NCBI RefSeq assembly: GCF_000956505.1
Contig: NZ_JYIX01000032.1
Location: 62,001 to 126,000, forward strand
Source: Microbacterium azadirachtae
GTDB lineage: Bacteria; Actinomycetota; Actinomycetes; Actinomycetales; Microbacteriaceae
Direction: 5' to 3'
DNA: 64,000 nucleotides
The translations under genes were made by a program, and so were the position numbers. Under the pieces are notes generated by a model. It saw nothing but the letters and a program-made list of their open reading frames with translations, made no database searches and had not been told where the DNA came from. Below, piece after piece: positions 51,003 through 59,896 of the stretch. How positions within the stretch are numbered: position 1 is the stretch's first letter; every line of letters starts with the position of its first letter.

Positions 51003-51893
51003 TCAGTGCTCCGGGTTGCGCAACGGCGCGGTCTGTCGCAGCGGATCGGCCTTCGCGAGAGGATCCCGCACCGGGATCGGATCCGCGACCGGCTCCGGCA
51101 TGGGGACCGAAGCGAGCGGATCCGCAGCGGCGATCGGATCCGTCGTCACGGGCTCTTGTGCGCGACCCTGCTCGAGCTGCAGCGCGACCTTCTTCTCGAG
51201 ATTCTCGACGGCGGCGTCAGAGAGGTCGATGAGGCCGTCCAGCTCCTCGCGTACGCGGCGGTAGGCGGTCTGGCGTTCGGCGGGCGTGGCGGACTGGTCG
51301 ACGGCGACCTTGAGCATGTGCTGCGCGCGCTCGAGGCGTTTGCGCTCGTCGTCGGTGAACGTCGAGTCGCGCAGGCGGCGGGCGTCCTTCTCCGCGATCT
51401 CGAACGCGACGGCGTAGTTGCCGACGGCATCGAGGTACTCGGTGACCTGCTGCTCTGTGATCTTCGCGTCGGAGGAGCTCGGACGCAGCGCGTCGGCGAT
51501 CTTCTTCGCGCGCAGGAAGGCGGCGGTCAGCGGCTGGCGCCCGTCGCTCATTGCGGGGAACGCGATCATCTTGGCGACATCGAGCTCGTAGTCCAGCCAG
51601 CGGGCGGTGATCTCGTCGTGCTCGGCGAACAGGCGCTCGAGCAGCTCCTTGGAGGAGTTCGCCTGCTGCTGCGCGATCTCCCGCGGAGAGAGTTGCGGCG
51701 CGATCTGGCCCCTCGCGGCGAGCTGGGCGGCCTTGATCTCGCCCTTCAGTCGCAGCGTCTCCAGCTTCTGTTTGTGGTGCTGGCGGGAGAGGCCCTGCAG
51801 CCGCCCGACGATGGCGCCACCCACGCCCATGAGGGGGAAGATGATCCACCAGTGGCCACCGAACCACTCGAAGATCTGATTGAGAGCGTCCAT
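51003..51893 (-). CDS. Membrane-anchored coiled-coil protein (hypothetical)
   Basis: The 296-residue protein has one N-terminal membrane helix (about 13-31, WWIIFPLMGVGGAIVGRLQG). Long charged helices with coiled-coil character follow (about 35-245, many Gln/Glu/Lys/Arg), then a proline/aspartate tail with a repeated DPxAxxDPL-like pattern (DPIAAADPLAS, DPLAKADPLRQ). No domain is recognised. It is convergent with the enolase-superfamily gene and stands alone. The composition suggests a cytoplasmic scaffold tethered to the membrane. Confidence 0.75.
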   Translation of the reverse strand: MDALNQIFEWFGGHWWIIFPLMGVGGAIVGRLQGLSRQHHKQKLETLRLKGEIKAAQLAARGQIAPQLSPREIAQQQANSSKELLERLFAEHDEITARWLDYELDVAKMIAFPAMSDGRQPLTAAFLRAKKIADALRPSSSDAKITEQQVTEYLDAVGNYAVAFEIAEKDARRLRDSTFTDDERKRLERAQHMLKVAVDQSATPAERQTAYRRVREELDGLIDLSDAAVENLEKKVALQLEQGRAQEPVTTDPIAAADPLASVPMPEPVADPIPVRDPLAKADPLRQTAPLRNPEH

Positions 51894-51979
51894 GATGACC
51901 CTCAGCCTATGCCGGTCGGATCCGCCCCGTCATCGGCGCGACGCAGGTCTCAGCAGCCTCGTCAGGACCGGTGCGTCCG

Positions 51980-52666
51980 TCACCCGGCCGGGATCGGCGC
52001 CGACGACCCCCGGTACCACTCCTCGTCGATCGTGGCCAGGCGCGAGGGACGCGTCTCGGCACCCAGCCCGAAGAACCGCTGGAAGTTCAGCATGAGCGGA
52101 TTCCACCGCTCCGGATCGATGCGATCGGCATGCCCCGCGAGGCGCAGCGACTCGCGAACGTGGACACGCGTGACGGCGACCTCGACCGCGAGCAGATCGG
52201 CCTCGGCGGGGCTCGTGGCGCCGCCCAGCGGATGCACCTTCGCGACGACGCCCTCGACGTGCACCGGGAACTCCGCGATGCGCGGCGGGGCGACGGTCTC
52301 GGAATCGAGCGGCGTGACCCGCGCCTGGGCGAACTTGTCGCGCACGTGCCGGTAGCCGGCCGCCTGCCGCCGAGCCGAGACCTCCGGGCGTCCTGTGGTC
52401 AGCGCGAGCCGGTCCACGTGGTCGACCTCGTGCTCGGAGGGCAGGTTGATCACGACCTCGCCCGTCGCGAGCAGGTTCTGCGCCGTCTGGCTGCGGGATC
52501 CGATGCCGATCACCGCGTTCTGGCCGAGCCACCACAGCGACGAGTTCGGCGCGAGATTCGGGTGGCCGTGCTCGTCGACGGTCGACAGCAGCGACACGGG
52601 CGTGCCGAAGTACAGGATCGCCGGGGAGATCGTGGTGTGCGGATCGAGCGCCGTGAGGAAGTCCAT
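51980..52666 (-). CDS. Flavin reductase-like domain protein
   Basis: The 228-residue protein has the split-barrel FMN-binding fold of flavin reductases: PAILYFGTPVSLLSTVDEHG, LAPNSSLWWLGQNAVIGIG and NLLATGEVVINLPSEH contain the conserved FMN-contact segments. A C-terminal extension with WYRGSSAPIP is typical of the actinobacterial subgroup. The partner and substrate are unknown. It is a single gene without clear links to its neighbours. Confidence 0.85.
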   Translation of the reverse strand: MDFLTALDPHTTISPAILYFGTPVSLLSTVDEHGHPNLAPNSSLWWLGQNAVIGIGSRSQTAQNLLATGEVVINLPSEHEVDHVDRLALTTGRPEVSARRQAAGYRHVRDKFAQARVTPLDSETVAPPRIAEFPVHVEGVVAKVHPLGGATSPAEADLLAVEVAVTRVHVRESLRLAGHADRIDPERWNPLMLNFQRFFGLGAETRPSRLATIDEEWYRGSSAPIPAG

Positions 52667-52738
52667 GCCCTCACTCTCGGCGAATCCACTCCGCGGGTCT
52701 GGCGGAAATCGGACGGCGCACCACGGGCGCTGCGCGGC

Positions 52739-53434
52739 TCAGCCGAGTCGCGCGGCGGCGACGTCGGCGCGGAGCTTCGGGAGCACACGGGATCCGGCCG
52801 GGTCCAGTCGGAGCACCGTGGCGAGTTCGAGGGCGAGGGCCTCGTGCCCCGCGGCGTTGGGGTGGAACGGGTCGTTCATGAGGCCCCACGGCACCCCGCC
52901 GCTCCCGAGTTCGGCGTAGCGGGCGAACTGGTCGACGAGGATCGCGTCCTCGGCCGCCGCGACATCGCGGACGGCCTGGGCGAACGCGCCGATGCGGGCG
53001 CGCTCCGGAGCGTTCGGCACGTCCACCGCGGGCGGCGTCTGCAGCACGGGGATCGCGCCGAGCGCACGCACGCGCCGCACGAACTCCGTGAGCGACAGGG
53101 CGAAGTCCGCCGGGGTGATCACGGGGAACGCGCCCCCGTCGGAGCAGTCGTTCGTTCCGATCATGAGCGTGACGACTTGTGGGCGCCACGTTGCGACCCG
53201 TCGGTCGAAGTCCTCCAGGATCTGCACGATCCGCCAGCCGCTGATCGCCGTGTCGATGACCGCGTCGTGCACGCGGCCGAGTTCGCCGCGGACGATCTCG
53301 TGCAGGTGCTCGGCGTAGGTGCGTCCGCCTTGGGTGTGCACGAGCCCGTGCGTGATCGAGTCTCCTGTGAGCACCCAGGTGAGCGGGGCATCTGCGGAGA
53401 GCGCGCGGGCGAGGACGTCGGCGTCGGCGGTCAT
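52739..53434 (-). CDS. SGNH/GDSL-family hydrolase
   Basis: The 231-residue protein carries the four SGNH blocks: LTGDSITHGL (nucleophile Ser), a Gly block in AISGWR, MIGTNDCS, and the His block NDPFHPNAAGHEA with the catalytic Asp and His. It is an esterase or lipase acting on a small ester, perhaps an acetylated sugar. There is no signal peptide. ATG 53434 is chosen since the first catalytic block follows within 25 residues; longer in-frame forms start in AT-rich promoter DNA. Confidence 0.85.
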   Translation of the reverse strand: MTADADVLARALSADAPLTWVLTGDSITHGLVHTQGGRTYAEHLHEIVRGELGRVHDAVIDTAISGWRIVQILEDFDRRVATWRPQVVTLMIGTNDCSDGGAFPVITPADFALSLTEFVRRVRALGAIPVLQTPPAVDVPNAPERARIGAFAQAVRDVAAAEDAILVDQFARYAELGSGGVPWGLMNDPFHPNAAGHEALALELATVLRLDPAGSRVLPKLRADVAAARLG

Positions 53435-53672
53435 GGATCCATTCTGCCGGGGGATGCCGCGCACTGTTCGAGATCGATGACGTGGCGCGATGGGGTTGCC
53501 TAACTGGTATATCGGCTGCATCATCATCGGACGGGGTTGTGCACGACTCCGATCGGCCCAGCGGGACTCGGGCCGGGTGGGGCGCCTCGACCTTCAGTGG
53601 CCGTTCCCCAGACGGCTGGCCGTTCCCCAGACGGTCGGCGAGGCGCTCTGCCGCCCGTTCGCGGCGCCGGTC
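53435..53672. other. Intergenic stretch with an 18-bp direct repeat
   Basis: TGGCCGTTCCCCAGACGG occurs twice with period 19 (53598-53615, 53617-53634). An AT-rich GGTATAT region near 53508 may hold the promoter of the SGNH gene. I see no coding frame here. Confidence 0.5.
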
Positions 53673-53709
53673 GGAATGGCGGCGGCGTACGCGCGCGTGC
53701 CGCCATTCC
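53673..53709. terminator. Probable terminator of the repeat-protein operon
   Basis: GGAATGGCGGC (53673-53683) and its exact complement (53699-53709) form an 11-bp stem with a 15-nt loop, 9 nt beyond the stop codon of the second repeat-protein gene (minus strand). Confidence 0.6.
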
Positions 53710-53718
53710 GTCGCCGCG

Positions 53719-55098
53719 TCAGCAGACGAGGTTGTGCGTGTAGGTCGCGATCGGGTCGGTGCCGCCGTAGAGGTGCACGACGGCGCTCGTCACGCCCGTG
53801 TCGAGGACGATCGGAGCGTTGGCTCCGGCGTTGTAGTAGACCAGCCGGCCGTCGGGGGCGAGGTAGGTCGCGTGCCCGACGACGACGGAGTTCGCGGGGA
53901 CGCCCGTCGCCGTCTGGTACGTGCCGTTGGTGACGCTGTAGACCGCCGGGATGCCGGTGGTCACGTACGTCACGTAGGGATCGGTGCCGCCGTAGAGCGC
54001 CGTCGTCGCGCTGGACACCCCTGAGCTGACCACGGTCGTGGTGTTGGTGGCGGCCCGGTAGTAGTACAGGAGCCCGTCGGGTGCGAGGTACGTGGAATGG
54101 CCGACCGCGGTGGTTCCGGCCGGGACGCCGGTCGCGGTGACGTAGTTCCCGGTGGTGGCGTTGTACGCCCTCGCGACACCGCCCGCGACGAACGTCAGCA
54201 CGGGCTGCGTGCCGGCGAAGAGCGACACCTTCGCACTCGACACCCCGGACGCGACGAGGACGGATGCGTTCGTTGCGGAGTTGAAGTAGTACAGATCGCC
54301 GTTGGCGGCGAGGAACGTCGCGTGACCGACGGCGGTGGATCCGTTCGGCACGCCGGCCGCGGTGATCGTGGTGCCCGTCGCCACGTCCTGCACCATGGCG
54401 ACCCCGCCCGACACGTACGTGGAGTAGGACTGGGTGCTGCCGATGAGGACGGTCGTGCCGCTGGTGACATTCGTCGCGAGCGGCATCGCCTTGCCTGCGA
54501 CGGTGTTGAAGTACACGAGGCTGCCGTCGGGGTTGAGGAAGGTTCCGTGGCCGACGGCGACGGAACCGAGCGGGATCCCGGTCGCGGGCGGGTTTCCGGC
54601 CGAGACGACGTCGTAGATCTTCGCGCCGACCTGAGCCGTCACCGCCACCGGCGCGGTCGCGTTCGCCCCGGTCATCGACGCGCCCATCGTCGGAACGGAG
54701 GCCGCGTTGGGCGTCGCCTTGATCGCAGGCAGGACGACCTTGCCGTTCGGGTCGGTGGTGAAGCTGCGGGGGCCGGTGAACCCGTCCGCCCAGGTGAGGC
54801 CGCTCGGCAGGACGACGCTCACCGTCGTGCTCGCCGCGGGAGTCGTGCCGTTCGTGGTCGCGGCGAGAGTCACGCCGGTCAGGTTGCTGCACCCGCCCAC
54901 GGTGTAGGGGCCGTTGACGAACTTCAGCGTTGGTGCGCCCGCCGATGCTGCAGCCAGCGGCATGGCGGCGGCGGTCGCGATCACGGGGACGCTCCATGCC
55001 GCGCCCCGAACGATCGTGCGCCGACTGATCCGTCCCGCCGTGGCGCCCTCAGGCGCGCTCGGCTCCTGAGCCTGTCCCGCTGCAGGTCGTTGCAACAT
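53719..55098 (-). CDS. Tat-exported protein with four 75-residue repeats (paralogue A)
   Basis: The 459-residue protein starts at ATG 55098 (AAAGGAAG site 7 nt upstream). It has a Tat signal (RISRRTIVRGAAW, then a hydrophobic run ending AAAS-AG), an Ig-like domain (about 55-155) and four repeats of exactly 75, 75, 75 and 73 residues. Each repeat has the pattern VGHATYLAPDGRLVYYN followed by GVSSA, LYGGT and TYV. Only two cysteines are present, one early (GGCSNL) and one as the last residue, suggesting a disulfide that closes the ring. The repeat reads like beta-propeller blades. The function is unknown; it is a secreted or surface protein cotranscribed with paralogue B. Confidence 0.75.
   Translation of the reverse strand: MLQRPAAGQAQEPSAPEGATAGRISRRTIVRGAAWSVPVIATAAAMPLAAASAGAPTLKFVNGPYTVGGCSNLTGVTLAATTNGTTPAASTTVSVVLPSGLTWADGFTGPRSFTTDPNGKVVLPAIKATPNAASVPTMGASMTGANATAPVAVTAQVGAKIYDVVSAGNPPATGIPLGSVAVGHGTFLNPDGSLVYFNTVAGKAMPLATNVTSGTTVLIGSTQSYSTYVSGGVAMVQDVATGTTITAAGVPNGSTAVGHATFLAANGDLYYFNSATNASVLVASGVSSAKVSLFAGTQPVLTFVAGGVARAYNATTGNYVTATGVPAGTTAVGHSTYLAPDGLLYYYRAATNTTTVVSSGVSSATTALYGGTDPYVTYVTTGIPAVYSVTNGTYQTATGVPANSVVVGHATYLAPDGRLVYYNAGANAPIVLDTGVTSAVVHLYGGTDPIATYTHNLVC
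54950..55035 (-). repeat. 86-bp identical block, copy A (Tat signal region)
   Basis: Identical base for base to 56377-56462. It encodes the Tat signal core and hydrophobic segment of paralogue A. Flanking and downstream DNA of the two genes is clearly diverged. Confidence 0.85.
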
Positions 55099-55145
55099 CG
55101 TGGTGCTTCCTTTCGCTGTGTTCTCTCGGCTTCGCTTTGCGGGCT

Positions 55146-56525
55146 TCAGCACGCGACGGACTCGACGTAGGTGACGCCGTCGACGCCGGCGGTGAACTCG
55201 CCGCCGACCGCGCTGACCACGTTCGACGCCGCGAGGTCGTTGCCGTGGAAGAGCCCGCCGTCGGGGGCGAGGAAGAAGCTCCAGCCGACCGGGGTGGCAC
55301 CCGCCGGCACGGTGGCGAACGTCGTCGTGATGGGGGTCGACCCGTCGGGGAACCACTGGTACGACTTGGCGACTCCGCCTTCGATGAAGGAGACCCCGTC
55401 GGTGGCTCCGGTGGTCAGGTCGCCCAGCTGGTCGCCGACGGCGGCGCTGACACCGATCCCGACCAGCTCACCCGAGCTGTGGTACAGGTCTCCGCCCGCG
55501 GTGAGGACGAAGTTGTGGCCTACCGCCTTCACTCCTGCGCCGTTGGGGACGGCCGGGAAGTCGCGCTGGATCGCGCTGGAGGGATCTGCGGGGTTGATGA
55601 AGTAGATCCGCGCCTGGCCGTTCGTCACGTACGTCACGGACTCGGCGCCGATGATCTGCTCGCCGATAGCGCTCGTGACGCCCGTGTCGATGAGGTCGTT
55701 GCCGTGGTAGAGCCCGCCGGCCGGGGTGAGGAAGAAGTTCCAGCCCACCGCGCGCGCCCCCGTGGGAACGCCGGTGAGGGCGGTTGCGCTGATCGCGTTG
55801 GTCGCCGGATCCCAGCTCCAGATGTGTGCGACGCCGTTCTCGTCGACGTACGCGACGCCGTCCAACACCCCGTTGGTCGCATCGCCCTGGGTGTCGCCGA
55901 CGGCGCTGGAGACGTTCGATGCGATCAGCGTGTCACCGTGATACAGCTTTCCGCCGGGGCCGAAGAAGAAGTTCCACCCGGCCGACGTCGCGGCCGGGTT
56001 CGCGAACGTCACGATCGTGCCATCACCGGCACGCCAGTCCCGTGCGACGAGATTCGGGGTGACGGTCACTGGGGCCGTTGCCGTGGCGCCGGTGCTGGAC
56101 GTCGCGGTGAGCACCGCGCTGGTTGCGGATGCGCCGAGGATCTGTCCGGAGGGGATGGTGATGCTGCCGGTCGCGTCCGTCGGAGAGAAGGACCTAGGGG
56201 TGGTCGACCCATCCGCCCACCGCAGCCCAGCCGGGAGCGTGACCGTCACGGTCTTTCCGGCGTCGGGCGTCGCGCCGTTCGACGTCAGATTCAGAACAAC
56301 ATCGCCCAGAGGCCCGCACCCGGTCGCCGTGTAGGGGCCGTTGACGAACTTCAGGGCCGGTGCGGCCACGGACGCCGCAGCCAGCGGCATGGCGGCGGCG
56401 GTCGCGATCACGGGGACGCTCCATGCCGCGCCCCGAACGATCGTGCGCCGACTGATCCGTCCGTTCCGAACGGCGCCGCCGTCGTCCGTGGCCTCCAGCG
56501 ATTCGCCTGCACGTCCTTGCAGCAT
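55146..56525 (-). CDS. Tat-exported protein with four lectin-like repeats (paralogue B)
   Basis: Also 459 residues, with the same Tat signal as paralogue A, a related Ig-like domain (ALKFVNGPYTATGCGP onward) and four repeats of about 72-81 residues. Each has a core like VGWNFFLTPAGGLYHGNDLI, and the GW-x-FF-x-P-x-G-x-LYHG pattern recalls tachylectin-2 propeller blades. Again only two cysteines are seen: TGCGP early and the final residue. ATG 56525 has an AAGGAG site upstream. Paralogue A starts 47 nt after its stop, so the two form an operon. I infer a secreted, possibly sugar-binding propeller; no function is known. Confidence 0.75.
   Translation of the reverse strand: MLQGRAGESLEATDDGGAVRNGRISRRTIVRGAAWSVPVIATAAAMPLAAASVAAPALKFVNGPYTATGCGPLGDVVLNLTSNGATPDAGKTVTVTLPAGLRWADGSTTPRSFSPTDATGSITIPSGQILGASATSAVLTATSSTGATATAPVTVTPNLVARDWRAGDGTIVTFANPAATSAGWNFFFGPGGKLYHGDTLIASNVSSAVGDTQGDATNGVLDGVAYVDENGVAHIWSWDPATNAISATALTGVPTGARAVGWNFFLTPAGGLYHGNDLIDTGVTSAIGEQIIGAESVTYVTNGQARIYFINPADPSSAIQRDFPAVPNGAGVKAVGHNFVLTAGGDLYHSSGELVGIGVSAAVGDQLGDLTTGATDGVSFIEGGVAKSYQWFPDGSTPITTTFATVPAGATPVGWSFFLAPDGGLFHGNDLAASNVVSAVGGEFTAGVDGVTYVESVAC
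56377..56462 (-). repeat. 86-bp identical block, copy B (Tat signal region)
   Basis: The twin of 54950-55035, inside paralogue B. Perfect identity in otherwise diverged genes points to recent gene conversion or a recently copied signal segment. Confidence 0.85.
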
Positions 56526-56794
56526 CTCGGCATGTCTCCTTCGTTTTTTGCGCTCTGGAATCCGGATTCACGGCGCGGACAGCAGGCGCGAGGATCGCAC
56601 ACCGCAATCGGTCATGAACGTCTTGCGCTCACGCCGGCGGAGCTGCCGCACTCCCGCGCTCGGCAGGTATCGGATACTGAACAGACTGTCCGAGCAGCCC
56701 GGAGGAAGCGACGGATTCCGGGGTGAAACGGGGGTGAAAAGGGGTCACCGCGCCTCTGCGACGGGCCTTATGCGCCGCTGGACGTTCGGCCGGA
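56526..56794. other. Upstream region of the repeat-protein operon
   Basis: A 269-bp interval without a convincing gene, between the repeat-protein operon start and the MFS gene end. It contains GTATC-G-GATAC (56667-56677), a palindrome related to ATATC-G-GATAT at the LuxR-type gene start (58192-58202). Confidence 0.4.
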
Positions 56795-58072
56795 TCACCG
56801 TGCTCCTGTGCGTCGCGGGCGGAGGATCGCCGTGAGTGCGACGGCGATCCAACTCAACGGGATGAGGGCGAGCAGCAGGAACAGTGCGGAGTAGTCCGCA
56901 ACGCCCCTGATCGCGATCACGGCCCCGAGGACGAGCGACGGACCGATGAGCGAGCCGATGCCGATGACGGCGCTGTACACGCCCAGCCTCCAGCCCGCCC
57001 TTTCCGATGTCGTGAGCGCCAACGCTGCGGTGAAGAGCAATGTCGTGCTGATGCCGATCGCGATCCCGCTGAGAAGGCCCGCGATCGCCAGCAGCGCGAG
57101 GGAGGTCGTCATCGCCCGGAGGACCAATCCCGACACGAGCAGCACACCGGCGATGGTCAGGAGGGGCAGCGTGCGTCCCAGCATGCGGGGGAAGATCAGC
57201 ATGACGACGGATGCTCCGACGAGGCCGAGGAGTGCCAGGGCCAGGACGAGGGTCCCCGCCTGCGTCGCCTGATCCCATTCGAGACCGAGACGCGTCACGA
57301 TATCCAGCGGGTGGTAGGTCAGGTACGCCGACAGGGCGACCTGCGAGCTGAAGCCGAGCACGAGCACGGCGCCCCATGACATCCGCGGCGCCGCCGATGG
57401 CTCCGACTCGGGGGCGGGCGCGGAGGTCCTCGGGTGATGCTGAACATCTGCCGGCGCAGGGGTCCGCGCCAATGCGATCGCGACCACGGCCACGGCGCAC
57501 AGCGCGAGGCAGATCGACGTCCCCCACGCCGATCCGGGCAGCAGCATCAACAACGCGATGGGGATGAGCAGCCCCACCGACGACACCGCGATCATGACCA
57601 CCGCGCTCCGCTCTCGCCGAATGGCCGGCACGTGCGTCAGCAGAGCCCGAGACACGGCGATCGCTCCCGACAGGCCCGCCTGTGCCAGGCCCCAGCCGAC
57701 GGCGAGCTCCCATCCCGAACGGGAGAGACTCATCCACGCGAGCGCGAGAACCCCCAGCGCCGTTCCACCGAAGAGCACCCACCAGCGGCTGCGGGCCGAT
57801 CGCGTTCCGAGGTCGGCGGCCCGCCCTGCGAGGAGCGCGCCTACGATCGCGCTGCCGGAGCCGACTGCGATGGTGGCCGCCGTCCAGCCTGCGGCGGCGT
57901 CCGCTCCCTCGATCTCCGACGCTCGTCGCGCGATCGCCACGGTCGCCGGGGGAACGAGGGCGGCCAGCAGGAAGAACTTCGCGAGGTTCGCCTGAAGGCC
58001 GAGCATCCGCGATTCATCGGCCGGTGCTTCCTGGCGATCACGGGGCAGCGGTTCTCCCGCGACATGGTTCAT
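56795..58072 (-). CDS. MFS transporter
   Basis: The 425-residue membrane protein has about twelve helices, with the MFS loop signature GRAADLGTRSARSRWW between helices 2 and 3 and a central cytoplasmic loop rich in Pro and Ala (about 185-215). The substrate is unknown; drug efflux is common in this subgroup. I prefer ATG 58072 because the first membrane helix follows soon after; an in-frame ATG at 58147 would add 25 polar residues. It is divergent from the LuxR-type regulator, which may control it. Confidence 0.83.
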   Translation of the reverse strand: MNHVAGEPLPRDRQEAPADESRMLGLQANLAKFFLLAALVPPATVAIARRASEIEGADAAAGWTAATIAVGSGSAIVGALLAGRAADLGTRSARSRWWVLFGGTALGVLALAWMSLSRSGWELAVGWGLAQAGLSGAIAVSRALLTHVPAIRRERSAVVMIAVSSVGLLIPIALLMLLPGSAWGTSICLALCAVAVVAIALARTPAPADVQHHPRTSAPAPESEPSAAPRMSWGAVLVLGFSSQVALSAYLTYHPLDIVTRLGLEWDQATQAGTLVLALALLGLVGASVVMLIFPRMLGRTLPLLTIAGVLLVSGLVLRAMTTSLALLAIAGLLSGIAIGISTTLLFTAALALTTSERAGWRLGVYSAVIGIGSLIGPSLVLGAVIAIRGVADYSALFLLLALIPLSWIAVALTAILRPRRTGAR

Positions 58073-58200
58073 GACGGTCTCTCGTCCGGAGTGCCCGCCT
58101 CTGGCCTGGGCGGCATGATCGGGCGGGCGCTCCGGCGTGCGGAGCATGGCGCCGCGCCCGCTGTCGGTCGGGGTGCGACGACTCCGGCAGAATATCGGAT

Positions 58201-59841
58201 ATGGAGAGCACGCCGGCTCTGGGAGACGGACAGACGAGCGACACGAGCAGCACGGAAGATCCTGTCCGGCATCACTCCGGGTTGGCCGTGCCGGCGACAG
58301 TGCAGGAGATCTCGGACGCCGTCGCGATCGAGGACTACGACGCCGTCATGGATCTGCTCCGGGCCGACTGGTTCGCGCTGATCGCCGCCCATTCGGATGA
58401 GCTCCGCGGCCTCTTCCGTGACATGCCGCAGTCCGACCTCCAGAGTCGTCCGCTTCTCGGATTCGCGTACGGACTGTCGTTCTACGGCCTCCCGCACCAC
58501 CGCCTCAGGTCCGCCCGCATCCTCGTCTCCGTCCTGCGGGCGGCGCATGGCAGGAAGCGCGAGCTCCCCGCGATCGATCGCGCTCTCATCCGCGCCAGCG
58601 AGGCGGTCGCATATCGCCTCCTCGGCCGTCCCCGCCTCGGGCTCCGCTCCGCGCGGGCGGCCGTGCGCGCGCTCGACGGCCTGAGCGACGCCGAGCGCGA
58701 GGAGGTCGGTGACGTCCCCCGGATCTACAGCCAGATCGGGACGTCGTTCTACCGCGCGGGAAACGTCGACGAAGCGCTCGGGACGCTGGAGAAGGGTTAC
58801 GCCGAAGCGGCGCCGGAGCGCCCGCAGAACGGGTTCTCGAACATCTCGATGCTGGCGGGCATCCACGCGTTCCGCGGCGACATGGGGCTGGCCGCGCGAT
58901 ACACCGAGCTCGCGCGTGAAGACTCCTGGACGGACGTCCAGAGATCGATGTATCCCGGCACCTTCTACCGCCTGGCCGAAGCGATGATCGCGCTCGAGCG
59001 CTTCGATACCGCCACGGCGCGCGAGCATCTGGCGAGCATGGTCAACGACCCCGACACGATCGAGTTCTGGGTGGAGATCGCGATCGTCGAGGCCTGGACG
59101 GAGCTCGTCGACGGGCGACCGGGGGAGGCGATCGCGCGGCTCGACGCGTTCGTCGCGAGGCGGGGCGCCGAGGGACGATCCGTCGCGTCCCGGCATCGGC
59201 TCGCCGGCATACGCGGAGTGATCCATCTCGCCCTCGGCGACGCCGATGCCGCCTCGGTCGCCCTCCGTCACGATCCGGGCTCCGACGCGGACGCGCACAT
59301 CCAGCGGGCGCGTGTCGCTCTGGTGCTCGGGCGCATCGACACGGCTCTCGGCGAATCGCGGCGCGCCGCCGGCGTGGGGCTCTCCTCCCGCTCGGAGGCA
59401 GAACGGCTGACGATCGAACTGGCCGCCCTTCTGCGTTCCGCGCCGTCGGCGCGGAGCGCAAGGCTTGCTCTCCAGCTCGCCGCCGTGCTGGAGCACAGCG
59501 GTCAGCGTCTGGCACTCGTGCTGATCCCGCCATCCGACCTGGAACGGGTGCGAAGAGCGCTCGCGGACGCCGGTCGCGCCGACATCGCTCAGGACCTTCC
59601 GGCGCGATCGCTCCTGCTGCACGGGGAAGACGAGGCGAACCTGACCGAGCGCGAAGCCGTCGTGCTCGGCGAACTCGTCCGCACCTCATCGATCAAAGCC
59701 GTGGCGTCGACTCTCTACGTCTCCTCGAACACCGTCAAGTCCCAGGTCAGAAGCCTCTACCGCAAGCTCGGAGTGACCAACAGGGAAGACGCGATCGCCG
59801 TAGCCCGAGGCCGCGGCCTCCTGCACGACGGCGAACTCTGA
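58201..59841 (+). CDS. LuxR-family regulator with TPR-like sensor region
   Basis: The 546-residue protein has a long helical region (about 30-460) with repeated helix pairs, for example IGTSFYRAGNVDEALGTLEK, resembling the TPR part of MalT-type regulators. No NTP-binding domain is visible, so it is shorter than true LAL regulators. The C-terminus (about 475-545) is a LuxR DNA-binding domain with LTEREAVVLGELVRTSSIKAVAS and VSSNTVKSQVRSLYRKLGV. A GAATAT -10-like element ends 5 nt before ATG 58201, suggesting a leaderless message. Likely targets are itself and the divergent MFS gene. Confidence 0.85.
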   Translation: MESTPALGDGQTSDTSSTEDPVRHHSGLAVPATVQEISDAVAIEDYDAVMDLLRADWFALIAAHSDELRGLFRDMPQSDLQSRPLLGFAYGLSFYGLPHHRLRSARILVSVLRAAHGRKRELPAIDRALIRASEAVAYRLLGRPRLGLRSARAAVRALDGLSDAEREEVGDVPRIYSQIGTSFYRAGNVDEALGTLEKGYAEAAPERPQNGFSNISMLAGIHAFRGDMGLAARYTELAREDSWTDVQRSMYPGTFYRLAEAMIALERFDTATAREHLASMVNDPDTIEFWVEIAIVEAWTELVDGRPGEAIARLDAFVARRGAEGRSVASRHRLAGIRGVIHLALGDADAASVALRHDPGSDADAHIQRARVALVLGRIDTALGESRRAAGVGLSSRSEAERLTIELAALLRSAPSARSARLALQLAAVLEHSGQRLALVLIPPSDLERVRRALADAGRADIAQDLPARSLLLHGEDEANLTEREAVVLGELVRTSSIKAVASTLYVSSNTVKSQVRSLYRKLGVTNREDAIAVARGRGLLHDGEL

Positions 59842-59854
59842 CGGCTCTGCCGCT

Positions 59855-59880
59855 GATACGCCGCACGAGTGCGGCGTATC
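59855..59880. terminator. Bidirectional terminator
   Basis: GATACGCCGCAC (59855-59866) and its exact complement (59869-59880) form a 12-bp stem between two convergent genes, 13 nt after the LuxR-type gene and 16 nt beyond the Asp23-like gene. Confidence 0.7.
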
Positions 59881-59896
59881 GGCGACCGTCGTGAAC

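Noticed and set aside
50994..51005. GACCGACCGGTC between convergent genes as an operator
   Set aside because: It is an imperfect palindrome and the 10-bp gap between two convergent stops contains no promoter.
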